Source of the DNA: Ferrimonas sp044433165
Lineage (GTDB): Bacteria > Pseudomonadota > Gammaproteobacteria > Enterobacterales > Shewanellaceae
Assembly: GCA_044433165.1 (NCBI GenBank)
Contig: JAWXTX010000003.1
Coordinates: 1 to 62,309, forward strand
DNA length: 62,309 nt
Direction: 5' to 3'
The translations under genes and the position numbers were made by a program. Position 1 is the first letter of the stretch. Each line of letters opens with the position of its first letter. A model generated the notes under the pieces. The model was not told the origin of the DNA. It saw only the letters and a program-made list of their open reading frames with translations, and made no database searches. Of the stretch, positions 27,992 to 37,471 are shown piece after piece.

Positions 27992-28732
27992 TTAATTGGC
28001 CTTTTGGGCGCGAATAAATTCCCATGCAGCTTGAATTTGTTGGCTTTTTTCTTGGGCAACCTTGGCCATTTCAGGGGGTAAACCTTGGCTGGCTAATTTG
28101 TCGGGATGATGCTGCGACATGAGTTTGCGATAGGCGCGTTTGATGGTGGTTATGTCGTCGTTGGCATTGACGCCCAAAATAGCGCACGCGTCCGTCAGGT
28201 TCATGCCTTGTTGCTGGCCATGTTGACCACTGCGGTGACGTCGCAACATCTGTTGCAGCTCATTTGGGGTAAAGCTCAATTCTGCGGCGATCATTTCCAG
28301 TAGCTGCATCTCTTCGGCTTGGATTTCTCCATCGGCCAAAGCAACTTGGATCTGAATTTCGATGAATAACATCGCCAGATCGCGTCGGAAGCGCAGCGCC
28401 AAACTGAGCTGGTTTAAACGCTGCTGAAGGGGGTAGTCCGCTGCTTTGCCATCACGGTATGCCTGTTGTGCTAAGACGCGAGCTTGGCCATATAACCCTA
28501 GTTGATCCATCAGCGATGACGCCAACGCGATATCTTGCTGAGTCACTTGTCCCGTGCTTTTGGCAATGTGTCCCATCACCGCAAAGGTGGTATGAAAAAA
28601 TGGATTGCTGCGGCCACTGTTTTGGCGAGCATCAATAAAGCGGTGGCCCAAATAAAGCCCAATTAATAAACCAATAAAACCGCCCAGCATGAAGCCAAGC
28701 ATGGCGCCCAAAAACTTACCCCAATATCTCAT
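27992..28732 (-). CDS. djlA: Membrane-anchored J-domain co-chaperone DjlA
   Basis: Type III DnaJ-like protein of the inner membrane that stimulates DnaK. A Gly-rich transmembrane helix at about residues 6-30 (GAMLGFMLGGFIGLLIG) resembles the dimerising segment of DjlA. A TerB-like helical domain (about 50-150) follows, and the J-domain with HPD in QHHPDKLA lies at the C-terminus. 246 residues is a little short of E. coli DjlA (271). Its start overlaps murU by 17 bp, in an amgK-murU-djlA operon divergent from lptD. Confidence 0.92.
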   Translation of the reverse strand: MRYWGKFLGAMLGFMLGGFIGLLIGLYLGHRFIDARQNSGRSNPFFHTTFAVMGHIAKSTGQVTQQDIALASSLMDQLGLYGQARVLAQQAYRDGKAADYPLQQRLNQLSLALRFRRDLAMLFIEIQIQVALADGEIQAEEMQLLEMIAAELSFTPNELQQMLRRHRSGQHGQQQGMNLTDACAILGVNANDDITTIKRAYRKLMSQHHPDKLASQGLPPEMAKVAQEKSQQIQAAWEFIRAQKAN

Positions 28733-29402
28733 CGATGCGTCTCTCTGCGAGTTGTAATCGTTCTAATGTGCCTACATCCAGCCATTCATTGGCCAAGCGT
28801 TCGCCACTGACTTTACCATTTTCAATGGCTTGGCGTAATAAGGGGGCGAGACCAAAGTGACCGGGTTGGCAGGCTGAAAATAATAGTGGATCAATAATTG
28901 CGCTGCCTGAATAGGTCAATTGTGGTTGATTTGTGACACGCCCATGCTTAGTTAAGCCAAAATCACCTTGAGTTACATGGGTTGGGTGCGCCACTAACCA
29001 TAATTTGGCGAAATCCCCCTCAGGGATTGAAGCGTAAGGGTTTAGTGGATAACGACACAAGGTATCACCATTGATCAGCCAAAAAGGACGCGGACCTAAT
29101 AAGGGCAACGCTTGCAAGATCCCGCCTCCAGTTTCCAAGGGTTCGGCCCCTTCATCACTGTAATGCAGAGTCAGTCCCCAACGGCTGCCATCGCCTAAGG
29201 CTTTAGGGATCTGAGCGCCAAGATGGCCTAAGTTAATGATGACTTCTTTAAATCCTGCCCGCGCTAATTGCTCTAAATGGTACACAATCAGCGGTTTGCC
29301 TTTAATGGGCAGTAATGGCTTGGGCGTATGTTCGGTTAAGGGGCGCAAACGGCTGCCTTTGCCCGCAGCTAAGATCATCGCTTTCATTGGGGCCAAAGTC
29401 AT
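28716..29402 (-). CDS. murU: N-acetylmuramate 1-phosphate uridylyltransferase
   Basis: Makes UDP-MurNAc from MurNAc-1-phosphate in the recycling pathway that bypasses de novo synthesis and confers intrinsic fosfomycin tolerance in Pseudomonas. The nucleotidyltransferase signature ILAAGKGSRLRPLTEHTPKP is at the N-terminus, followed by KPLIVYHLEQL, ETGGGILQALP and LINGDTLC. 228 residues. The start overlaps the amgK stop by four bases, and this pairing is what distinguishes it from other sugar-phosphate nucleotidyltransferases. Confidence 0.9.
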   Translation of the reverse strand: MTLAPMKAMILAAGKGSRLRPLTEHTPKPLLPIKGKPLIVYHLEQLARAGFKEVIINLGHLGAQIPKALGDGSRWGLTLHYSDEGAEPLETGGGILQALPLLGPRPFWLINGDTLCRYPLNPYASIPEGDFAKLWLVAHPTHVTQGDFGLTKHGRVTNQPQLTYSGSAIIDPLLFSACQPGHFGLAPLLRQAIENGKVSGERLANEWLDVGTLERLQLAERRIDEILG

Positions 29403-30391
29403 TGTGATGGCTCCGTTGGTAAGGGGTGCGCCTGTAACCAGTGGGCAAATGGCGTTGTTTCAGGGTAACGCAGCCCGATGTTGATGACGTACTCGCGCAC
29501 GCGGGGCAGATCCGCCAGATAAGCGGCCTTGCCATCGCGGTGAAATAAGCGGGCGAAGATCCCTAACACTTTGATGTGGCGCTGTAACCCGATAAGGTCA
29601 AACCAACGTTGGAAGGTGCTAAAAGGCACGTTACAGGGCACTAATTGTGCGTCGATTAACTGATGGTAATGTTCTGTTAATAAAGCCGTTAAGTGGGTTT
29701 CATCTAAGGTTAAATAACAGTCGCGCAGCAGCGATACCAAATCGTAGCACAGTGGCCCTTGCCGGGCGCCTTGGTAATCCAATAGCGCCAGCTGTTCATC
29801 AACCACCATCAGATTGCGGCTATGAAAATCGCGATGAACAGCAACTTGTGGCTGCACTAAGGCGTTCTCTACCAGCAAGAGCACCAACGGTTGCCAGAGC
29901 TCACTTGGCACGCTAACCGCCAAATGTTGTTCGGCGTACCATTGGGGCATTAATTGCAGCTCTTGCTGTAAAAAAGGGGCGTCATAAAGAGGCAGTGGCC
30001 CTAATTCGCTGCCTTGCAATTGGCAAAACTGCCGTTGGATGGCCAGCGCTTGTCGGTACCATGGCAGAGGGTGCGAGCCAATCAATCGCTGGTACAGGTG
30101 CTCGTCGCCGAGATCCGATAGGCATAAAAAGCCTTCATCTAAGTTGCTGGCAAGCAGCTGTGGTACCGGCAGTGATAACGACATTAAGGCTTGGGTTAAT
30201 GCCACAAAGGGGCGGCAGTCCTCCTGCGCTGGCGGTGCGTCCATCGCAATTTCGTTGATGCCATTACGCTGATAACGAAAATATCGACGAAAACTGGCGT
30301 CAGCAAAAATCGCTACTGGGGGGGCGATGGGTTGTTGCCAATGTTGCTGTAACCAATGGTGCAGTCGCTGCGCACGAAGATCGAGACTCAT
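29399..30391 (-). CDS. amgK: N-acetylmuramate/N-acetylglucosamine anomeric kinase
   Basis: Phosphotransferase of the aminoglycoside kinase fold that phosphorylates MurNAc and GlcNAc at C1, feeding MurU. The catalytic loop HRDFHSRNLMV and the metal-binding LLDYQGARQGPLCYDLVSLL are typical. 330 residues. The operon amgK-murU facing lptD-surA-pdxA-rsmA is the same layout as in Pseudomonas. E. coli lacks this pathway. Confidence 0.9.
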   Translation of the reverse strand: MSLDLRAQRLHHWLQQHWQQPIAPPVAIFADASFRRYFRYQRNGINEIAMDAPPAQEDCRPFVALTQALMSLSLPVPQLLASNLDEGFLCLSDLGDEHLYQRLIGSHPLPWYRQALAIQRQFCQLQGSELGPLPLYDAPFLQQELQLMPQWYAEQHLAVSVPSELWQPLVLLLVENALVQPQVAVHRDFHSRNLMVVDEQLALLDYQGARQGPLCYDLVSLLRDCYLTLDETHLTALLTEHYHQLIDAQLVPCNVPFSTFQRWFDLIGLQRHIKVLGIFARLFHRDGKAAYLADLPRVREYVINIGLRYPETTPFAHWLQAHPLPTEPSQ

Positions 30392-30562
30392 GCCATCCTC
30401 TAACGTGGTGATAGGGTGATTTTTGCTTTATGATACCGGAGATTTTTTAGCTACGAAGGTGTCTTTGCGGATTTGGCATAAATACCTGTAGAAGTTAGAT
30501 GAAATGCTCACTTTTTGAGCGCCCGCAGTGGTAACTGTGGCTGTATTTTATGTTTGGATCGC

Positions 30563-32842
30563 ATGCGTTTTCCCCTAATCTTTGTTGCTAGCTTTGTCTC
30601 AACGGCAGTGGTTGCTGCTGATGCATTTGATGCGCCTGCTTGTCAAAGCACCATTCCTGTTGAAGTCAGTTCTGCCATGCTACTGCAAGGCGATGCTAAC
30701 GATCCTGCGATTCGGGTATACGCAGACAGCAGTGAAACCATCATCGGTGATACCGCAACCTTTCGAGGTCAAGTGCGGTTAACTCAAGGACAACGGCAAA
30801 TTCGTACCGAAGAAGCGCATGTAAATCAATCACTCAATACCTTTAGTGCTACCGGTGGCTTGGTCTATAACGATGCGGAATTAGTGATAGCTGCAGATAG
30901 CCTAACCGCAGACATTGACAATAATGAGGCCATGTTAAGCAATGCGCGCTATTGGCTGAACAACCAACAAGTCAATGGCCAAGCTCAAGAGTTGCAGATA
31001 AGCCAAGAACAAAACCTGATCTTAAATAATGCCACTTTTACAACGTGCGCTCAGCCTAATCCCGATTGGAGCATTGAAGCGCAGCGGATTGAGATCAACA
31101 GTACCACCGAGTGGGGCGAGATCTGGAACGCCAAGGTGAACGTTGCTGGCGTGCCAATCTTTTACTTGCCGTACATGACTGTCCCGGTGACCGATAAGCG
31201 TAAATCCGGTTTTCTCTTTCCAAGCATTAGCACCAGTTCGAAAAATGGCTTGGATTTAGCGATTCCCTATTATTGGAATATTGCCCCGAATTTAGATGCG
31301 ACATTTACCCTGCAATACATGAGTAACCGCGGTTTGTATTATCAAACGCTGGGGCGTTACTTGGTGCCTTGGGGGCAAGGTCAAGTGAACTTGGAGTACA
31401 TGAATAAGGACCAACTATTCAATAATGAAGAACGCTACCTTATTCATTTCGAGCACCAAGGGCGGTTGGATGACCACTGGCGTTTATACGCCGATTTCAC
31501 CACCTTTAGTGACGATAATTACTTTACGGATCTGAACAGCGCCGTCAGCAGTAGCAGCGATAACCAAATTAACCGAGAAGCCGAGCTGTCTTACTTTAGT
31601 GAGCGCTGGGATCTGGCGTTAAAAGTGCAAGATATTGAAGTGCTGGGGGATGCTCCCACCCCTTTTCAGGTACTGCCGAGGCTCACATTTAATTATTATC
31701 GTAACGACTTAAGCGGTGGCCTGAATTTTAATTTTTATAATGAAATTACCCATTTTGCGCATCGTGATAGTTATAACTTAACCGCGACCCGTTGGCATTT
31801 GGCGCCCAGCTTGAGTTTGCCTTATTACCACCCTGCCGCAGAAGCGGTGGCGGAAGTCGAGTTGATGCAGACCTTCTATCAGCAAGATGATCCCGATGGG
31901 GAATTGGCGCGCCGAGTCAGCCGTACTTTGCCGCAGTTACGCTTACATGGAAAAATTAACTTAGAGCGCGATCTTAATTGGGGGCGGGGTTTCTTACAAA
32001 CCTTAGAGCCACAAGCTCAATACTTGTATGTGCCTTATGATGATCAGTCGGACATCGGGTTATACGACACCGCATTGTTGCAAGAAGATTACCAAGGCTT
32101 ATTTCGAGCGCGACGTTTTTCTGGATTGGATAGGATCTCGGATGCCAACCAATTAACGGTTGGGCTTGCCAGTCGCATCCTCGACACCAATTTGGCGGAG
32201 ATTGGTTCCTTGGCCGTGGGGCAAATTTTTTACTTTGCCGATCCCAAAGTACGGTTATCAAGCAATGCCAGTAGTGAACAGCAATTGGTGGAAAGCAACT
32301 CCGCCCTAGCCGCCGAAGGCCGTTGGCAGATAAACCGCAATTGGTACACTCAAGCTTCACTGATGTTTGACACCAAAAGCGGTAAAACCAATCAAAGTGA
32401 ACTATTGCTAAACTATCAGGTCGATGACGATAGAGTGTTGCAATTGTCGCATCGTTATGTCGCAGAACTGGGGCGTGATGAGCAAAATGGCTTTATCGAC
32501 ATTAGCCAAGTGGGGGTACGCACCACGTGGCCATTAAACGATGAACTCTATTTTGTCGGCAACTATTACTACGACACCAACCTCAACCGCTCGATTGAAA
32601 GTTACGTTGGGCTGCAATACGAGTCCTGTTGTTGGGCGGTGCAGTTGTCCTTTTATCGAGAGCTGCAACCCGATTTTGAAGGGGTGGATTACAACACCAT
32701 CAGCCCCTCGGGTGAGTTTGATTCTGGCATTCGCTTGAACTTTGTTTTAAAAGGATTGGGCTCAACAGGGCCAATAGGCGTCAGTCAATTGCGCGATGAA
32801 GGTCAGTTTAGCTACCGCAAACCGTACTATTTGCGTAACTAA
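30563..32842 (+). CDS. lptD: LPS-assembly protein LptD
   Basis: Outer membrane beta-barrel that, with LptE, inserts LPS into the outer leaflet. A signal peptide of about 18 residues starts at the ATG at 30563; the earlier TTG in frame would put 16 polar residues before it. The OstA/LptA-like periplasmic jellyroll spans about 35-170, and the barrel the rest. All four LptD cysteines are present: C27, C162 and the adjacent pair C689-C690, the positions that form the two inter-domain disulphides in E. coli. 760 residues, similar to the family (784). Confidence 0.95.
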   Translation: MRFPLIFVASFVSTAVVAADAFDAPACQSTIPVEVSSAMLLQGDANDPAIRVYADSSETIIGDTATFRGQVRLTQGQRQIRTEEAHVNQSLNTFSATGGLVYNDAELVIAADSLTADIDNNEAMLSNARYWLNNQQVNGQAQELQISQEQNLILNNATFTTCAQPNPDWSIEAQRIEINSTTEWGEIWNAKVNVAGVPIFYLPYMTVPVTDKRKSGFLFPSISTSSKNGLDLAIPYYWNIAPNLDATFTLQYMSNRGLYYQTLGRYLVPWGQGQVNLEYMNKDQLFNNEERYLIHFEHQGRLDDHWRLYADFTTFSDDNYFTDLNSAVSSSSDNQINREAELSYFSERWDLALKVQDIEVLGDAPTPFQVLPRLTFNYYRNDLSGGLNFNFYNEITHFAHRDSYNLTATRWHLAPSLSLPYYHPAAEAVAEVELMQTFYQQDDPDGELARRVSRTLPQLRLHGKINLERDLNWGRGFLQTLEPQAQYLYVPYDDQSDIGLYDTALLQEDYQGLFRARRFSGLDRISDANQLTVGLASRILDTNLAEIGSLAVGQIFYFADPKVRLSSNASSEQQLVESNSALAAEGRWQINRNWYTQASLMFDTKSGKTNQSELLLNYQVDDDRVLQLSHRYVAELGRDEQNGFIDISQVGVRTTWPLNDELYFVGNYYYDTNLNRSIESYVGLQYESCCWAVQLSFYRELQPDFEGVDYNTISPSGEFDSGIRLNFVLKGLGSTGPIGVSQLRDEGQFSYRKPYYLRN

Positions 32843-32985
32843 GATTGGCACTTAAGGTGTCCGGTATCGGCAATAGATTTAATGGCGCCTTTGGCGTCGC
32901 GGCAATGGCGCAGGTTCTGTGTTGTTGAAACATGATAAAGTGCAGCGAATATGTCTGCTGCCCTTGGCGAGGATGGAAACCTTTC

Positions 32986-34257
32986 ATGAAGATTCGTACT
33001 ACGTTAATTGCTGCTCTTCTTAGCCCGTTGCTGGCTTGGGCAGCCCCCCAACCATTGGATCATGTGGCGGTGCTGGTCAACGACGGCATCATCTTAGAAA
33101 GTGAGATCAATGAACGGGTTGCGGCCGTTACGGCCAACGCCAATGCCGCTGGGCAAAGTTTGCCTTCCATGGCAGCACTGCGTACCCAAGTGATAGAGCG
33201 CTTGATCAGCGAAACGCTGCAGCTGCAGATGGCCGAGCGCATGGGCATGGTGATCAGCGACATTCAACTGGATCAAACCTTAGCCAATATGGCGGCGGAA
33301 CAAAATTTATCGTTGGCGGAATACCGCAACATGATTGAAGCGGAAGGGGTGAATTACACCAGCTACCGTGAGCAGATCCGCAACGAGATCGTGATAGGCC
33401 AAGTACAGCGTGTGCAAGTACAGCGCCGAGTGCAGATCTCACCACAAGAGATCAACAGTTTAGTTAACCTGATCAAAGAGCAAGGCCAGCAGGATGCGGA
33501 ATACCATGTAGGCCACATATTAATTGATTTTGGTAACGATGAAACCGCGGCCCGCGCCCGTGCCGATGCGGTTTTAGCGCGCTTGAATGATGGCGCTAAT
33601 TTTAAAGACATTGCGCTGGCGGCCTCCTCGGGCCCCAAGGCCCTTGAAGGTGGAGACTGGGGGTTTATGAACCTCAATGAGATGCCATCGTTGTTTGCAG
33701 AAGTGGTGACCGAAGCCAAGGTTGGGGAAAACATCGGTCCCATTAAAGGTGGCACTGGTTTTCATATCGTACGAGTGTTCGATACCCGCGGGGTGGAAGT
33801 GCAAGAACTTGAAGAGCTGAATTCTCGCCATATCTTACTGAAGCCGTCGCCGATCCTCAGTGAAGATCGTGCTCAACAAATGCTGCTGGATTTTGCCGCT
33901 CAAGTGAAAGCCGGCCGTGCCGATTTTGCTGAATTAGCGCAACAGCATTCCGATGATCCCGGCTCTGGCAGCCGTGGTGGCGAATTGGGCTGGGCCGATC
34001 CAAACATGTATGTGCCTGAATTTCGCGATACCCTACTGCGCCTACAACCGGGTGAGTACGCTGCCCCATTTCGTTCTGATCACGGTTGGCACTTAGTGCA
34101 ATTAATTGATCGGCGCGTCAGTGATGCCACAGAGAGCATGAACACCGAGCGCGCATATCAGCTCCTGTTTCGTCGCAAATTCGGCGAGCAAGCTCAAGCT
34201 TGGCAAAATGAGATGCGAGCCAATGCATACGTTGAGTTGATTGGAACGCAATCATGA
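32986..34257 (+). CDS. surA: Periplasmic chaperone and peptidyl-prolyl isomerase SurA
   Basis: Delivers outer membrane proteins, including LptD, to the BAM complex. The ATG at 32986 opens a signal peptide (MKIRTTLIAALLSPLLAWA) and gives 423 residues, close to E. coli SurA (428); the in-frame start 18 codons earlier lacks a signal-peptide context. An N-terminal helical domain (about 25-165) is followed by two parvulin domains (about 170-270 and 280-380), each with the GGDWGFMN or GGELGWAD motif. It overlaps pdxA by four bases. Confidence 0.95.
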   Translation: MKIRTTLIAALLSPLLAWAAPQPLDHVAVLVNDGIILESEINERVAAVTANANAAGQSLPSMAALRTQVIERLISETLQLQMAERMGMVISDIQLDQTLANMAAEQNLSLAEYRNMIEAEGVNYTSYREQIRNEIVIGQVQRVQVQRRVQISPQEINSLVNLIKEQGQQDAEYHVGHILIDFGNDETAARARADAVLARLNDGANFKDIALAASSGPKALEGGDWGFMNLNEMPSLFAEVVTEAKVGENIGPIKGGTGFHIVRVFDTRGVEVQELEELNSRHILLKPSPILSEDRAQQMLLDFAAQVKAGRADFAELAQQHSDDPGSGSRGGELGWADPNMYVPEFRDTLLRLQPGEYAAPFRSDHGWHLVQLIDRRVSDATESMNTERAYQLLFRRKFGEQAQAWQNEMRANAYVELIGTQS

Positions 34258-35240
34258 TCCCTCGCATTGCCATTACCCCAGGCGAGCCGGCCGGTATTGG
34301 GCCGGATCTCGTTATCCAGCTAGCGCAACAAGGCTGGCCGGTAGAACTGGTGGTGTGCGCCGATCCAGAGCTGATGAATCAACGGGCCAAACAATTGGGC
34401 TTGCCCTTGTCGCTGCGTCCTTATCAGCCCAGTCAGCCCGCAGAGCCGCAGGCAGCAGGCAGTTTAACCATTGCCCCTACGCCATTGGCTGTGCCTTGTC
34501 AAGCGGGCATATTGGCCGAAGCCAATAGTGCTTATGTGGTTGAAACATTGCGTTTTGCCACCGAGCATAACCTCAATAGCAATTTTGCCGCCGTGGTAAC
34601 AGGCCCCGTACACAAGGGCATCATTAACCAAGCCGGTATGCCCTTTTCGGGCCACACTGAATACTTTGCGCAGCAGGCAGGTTGCCAAGATGTGGTGATG
34701 ATGCTGGCAACCACCGGCTTGCAAGTGGCTTTGGTCACAACCCACATCCCACTGGCGTACGTTGCCAAAGCCATTACTGCGCAACGATTAGAAAAAGTGA
34801 TTCGCATTTTAGATCATGACTTGCGAACCAAATTTGGCTGTCAACAACCTCATATCTTAGTGTGTGGCTTAAACCCCCATGCTGGTGAAGGCGGCCATTT
34901 AGGGCGTGAAGAGATCGACATCATCGAACCCACGTTAGCGACATTACGGGCCGAAGGGATGACGCTAAGCGGCCCTTATCCTGCTGATACGCTCTTTCAA
35001 CCCAAATACCTTGATCATGCCGATGCCGTGTTGGCGATGTATCATGACCAAGGATTACCCGTACTAAAATACAAAGGGTTTGGCCAAGCGTTAAACATCA
35101 CACTCGGTTTGCCCTTTATTCGAACCTCTGTCGATCATGGTACTGCACTGGATCTGGCTGGCACTGGCCAAGCCGACGTGGGCAGTTTTCAGGTCGCATT
35201 AAAAAAAGCCATTGAGTTGGCAAGCAATCATCATTCATGA
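34254..35240 (+). CDS. pdxA: 4-hydroxythreonine-4-phosphate dehydrogenase
   Basis: NAD-dependent, divalent-metal enzyme in pyridoxal 5'-phosphate synthesis. ITPGEPAGIGPDL at the N-terminus, the TGPVHKGIINQAG loop, FSGHTEYFA (metal His), LNPHAGEGGHLGREE and MYHDQGLPVLKY (metal His) are all intact. 328 residues, as in E. coli (329). It is joined by four-base overlaps to surA and rsmA. Confidence 0.95.
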   Translation: MIPRIAITPGEPAGIGPDLVIQLAQQGWPVELVVCADPELMNQRAKQLGLPLSLRPYQPSQPAEPQAAGSLTIAPTPLAVPCQAGILAEANSAYVVETLRFATEHNLNSNFAAVVTGPVHKGIINQAGMPFSGHTEYFAQQAGCQDVVMMLATTGLQVALVTTHIPLAYVAKAITAQRLEKVIRILDHDLRTKFGCQQPHILVCGLNPHAGEGGHLGREEIDIIEPTLATLRAEGMTLSGPYPADTLFQPKYLDHADAVLAMYHDQGLPVLKYKGFGQALNITLGLPFIRTSVDHGTALDLAGTGQADVGSFQVALKKAIELASNHHS

Positions 35241-36046
35241 GCAACAATATCCACATGGGGCACCGCGCCCGTAAGCGGTTTGGTCAAAACTTCCTGCACG
35301 ACATGAACGTTATCGATAACATCGTGGCGGCAATCAGCCCTGATAACGATCACACCATGGTTGAAATTGGCCCTGGCTTAGGGGCCTTAACCCAGCCAGT
35401 AGCCGAACAGGTGACCACCTTAAATGTGGTGGAATTAGACCGCGATTTGGCCGAGCGCTTGCGCCATCAGGCTGGCTGGGGAACGCATCTGGTGATCCAC
35501 GAAGGGGATGCACTGAAATTTGATTTCAACCAGTTAGCGGAGCCGGGGAAAAAGATGAAGGTGTTTGGCAACTTGCCTTACAACATCTCTACCCCTTTGA
35601 TGTTCCATCTTTTTGAAACCGTTGCTAATGTTGCCAGCATGCATTTTATGCTGCAAAAAGAGGTGGTTGAGCGTTTATGCGCTGGCCCCGGCCATAAGAA
35701 TTACGGCCGTTTAACGGTGATGGCTCAGTATTACTGTAAAACCATTCCAGTATTAGCGGTTCCGGCTGGCTGCTTTACACCACCACCGAAAGTGGAGTCC
35801 GCCGTCGTACGCTTGGTGCCCCATGAGGTGAATCCTCACCCTGCGGATGACGTAGAAACCTTAAGCAAGGTGGTGGCCGCCGCTTTTGCGATGCGTCGTA
35901 AAACCTTGCGTAATAACTTAAAAGGCTTGCTTAGCGATGGGGAATTCGCGCAATTGGATATTGATCCAGCGCTGCGTCCGGAACGGATAAGCGTGCCACA
36001 ATACGTAGCGATGGCTAATTTTATTAGTCGGCGTCATGCCGGCTAA
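35237..36046 (+). CDS. rsmA: 16S rRNA (adenine1518/1519-N6)-dimethyltransferase
   Basis: Dimethylates the two adjacent adenines in the 3'-terminal 16S hairpin late in 30S assembly (KsgA). ARKRFGQNFL (11-20), the SAM motif EIGPGLGALT (43-52) and catalytic NLPYNIST (112-119) are present. 269 residues, E. coli 273. The ATG overlaps the pdxA stop by four bases, and the 3' end overlaps apaG by 11 bp. Confidence 0.96.
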   Translation: MSNNIHMGHRARKRFGQNFLHDMNVIDNIVAAISPDNDHTMVEIGPGLGALTQPVAEQVTTLNVVELDRDLAERLRHQAGWGTHLVIHEGDALKFDFNQLAEPGKKMKVFGNLPYNISTPLMFHLFETVANVASMHFMLQKEVVERLCAGPGHKNYGRLTVMAQYYCKTIPVLAVPAGCFTPPPKVESAVVRLVPHEVNPHPADDVETLSKVVAAAFAMRRKTLRNNLKGLLSDGEFAQLDIDPALRPERISVPQYVAMANFISRRHAG

Positions 36047-36407
36047 GATTTTGGCCATTGAGGTGGCGGTTGAGTATTGGCCAGAACAATCTGATCCGGC
36101 CAGCAACCGCTACCTCTTTCAGTATCAAATTCATCTGCGCAATCTCAGTGAACAGAGCTGGACATTAACGCATCGTTACTGGCGTATTGTGGATGGCAAC
36201 GGGCATGAGCAGCAGGTGGAAGGCGCTGGGGTGGTTGGGCAAACACCTTGTCTGGCTCCAGGGGCATGTTTTACGTACCGCAGCTCGGTCGCCATTGCCA
36301 CACCAGTAGGCAGCATGCAAGGGCACTACACCTTGTGCGGTTTGCTCGGTACCAAGCAAGTGGTGATCATGCCGTTTTCATTAAGCCAGCCGAACATGTT
36401 GCATTGA
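36036..36407 (+). CDS. apaG: ApaG domain protein
   Basis: Small fibronectin-III-like fold protein (CorD in Salmonella) of uncertain biochemical role, linked to divalent cation phenotypes. FQYQIHLRNLSEQSWTLTHRYW, the VEGAGVVGQTPCLAPG segment and a GSMQGHYT turn are the family pattern. 123 residues. Strict conservation of the rsmA-apaG-apaH order supports the call. The start lies inside rsmA. Confidence 0.92.
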   Translation: MPAKILAIEVAVEYWPEQSDPASNRYLFQYQIHLRNLSEQSWTLTHRYWRIVDGNGHEQQVEGAGVVGQTPCLAPGACFTYRSSVAIATPVGSMQGHYTLCGLLGTKQVVIMPFSLSQPNMLH

Positions 36408-36410
36408 ACT

Positions 36411-37265
36411 ATGTCAAAAGCGCTCAATAATTATTTTGTTGGTGACATTCAAGGGTGTTATCACGAACTGCGATTGCTGCTTGATCAGCTGCAATTTAAC
36501 CCTGAAGACGATTGTCTATGGGTCTGTGGCGATCTCATCTCCCGAGGACCCGATTCGTTAGCCACTTTGCGTTTTATTAAATCGTTGGGCAGCAGCGCCA
36601 AGGTGGTGCTGGGTAATCACGATTTGCATCTGTTTGCCGTAGCTGCGGGCTTAAAACGCAGCAGCCCGAAAGATCTGCAACACGAATTGCTGGCCGCGCC
36701 AGATCTGGATGAGCTGCTGTTGTGGCTGCGTCAGCAACCATTAATGCGTCGCTGCAAAACACATAATCTGTTGCTAAGTCACGCAGGATTCCCACCCCAT
36801 TGGGACCTAAAAACCGCCAAAGCGCGCACTCAAGAAGTGGCGGAAATATTACAAAGCGATGATTATTTGGCGTTTTGTCAGCAAATGTATGGCGAAAAGC
36901 CCGATACGGACAAACCCCATGCCAAGCGTTTTGAGCGAGCGACATATACCGTTAATGCGTTAACGCGAATGCGCTATTTGCATAAAAATGGCCGCTTAGA
37001 GCTGCAAGATAAAAGCGCCCCTCAAGGGGAGTCAGAGCATTGCCCGTGGTTTGCTTTTACGCCACACAAGTTACTGAGTGAACATAAATTGGTGTTTGGC
37101 CATTGGGCGGCTTTATTGGGTAAAACCGGCCACGCTAACGCCATTGGCTTAGATCTGGGCTGTTGTTGGGGCGGCCATTTATGCATTTGGCATGCAGAAA
37201 CCCAGTTACGCTATTTAATGCCTGCTGGTGGTGGCCAAGTTACTTTGCTGAGTGAGAGCCTTTAA
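36411..37265 (+). CDS. apaH: Symmetrical diadenosine tetraphosphatase
   Basis: Metal-dependent hydrolase that splits Ap4A to two ADP and can also decap Np4-capped RNA in E. coli. Metallophosphoesterase motifs are DIQGCYHEL, GDLISRGPDS and GNHDLHL, with FGHWAALLG near the end. 284 residues, E. coli 280. It is the last gene of the lptD-apaH operon; a terminator follows 15-50 bp later. Confidence 0.95.
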   Translation: MSKALNNYFVGDIQGCYHELRLLLDQLQFNPEDDCLWVCGDLISRGPDSLATLRFIKSLGSSAKVVLGNHDLHLFAVAAGLKRSSPKDLQHELLAAPDLDELLLWLRQQPLMRRCKTHNLLLSHAGFPPHWDLKTAKARTQEVAEILQSDDYLAFCQQMYGEKPDTDKPHAKRFERATYTVNALTRMRYLHKNGRLELQDKSAPQGESEHCPWFAFTPHKLLSEHKLVFGHWAALLGKTGHANAIGLDLGCCWGGHLCIWHAETQLRYLMPAGGGQVTLLSESL

Positions 37266-37285
37266 GCGGCTAATCAATAAAAAGA

Positions 37286-37312
37286 AAAGGGCGCTATGAA
37301 GGCCCTTTTTCT
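37286..37312 (+). terminator. Terminator after apaH
   Basis: The stem AAAAGGGC/GCCCTTTTT with a loop of about 9 nt ends in a T run, just past apaH. Confidence 0.75.
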
Positions 37313-37471
37313 GTTTGTCGCATTCGGCATTAGCCCCTTTGGGCAGCGACGCCATTAAGTACAACAAGGCTTACCACAACCTGATTTACTACCGCCCTAT
37401 TTACGACCACCTTATTCCGCATCACTGGGGTATAAAGCATTTACGGCCAAGCAGCGGCGAGCAAACACCGG

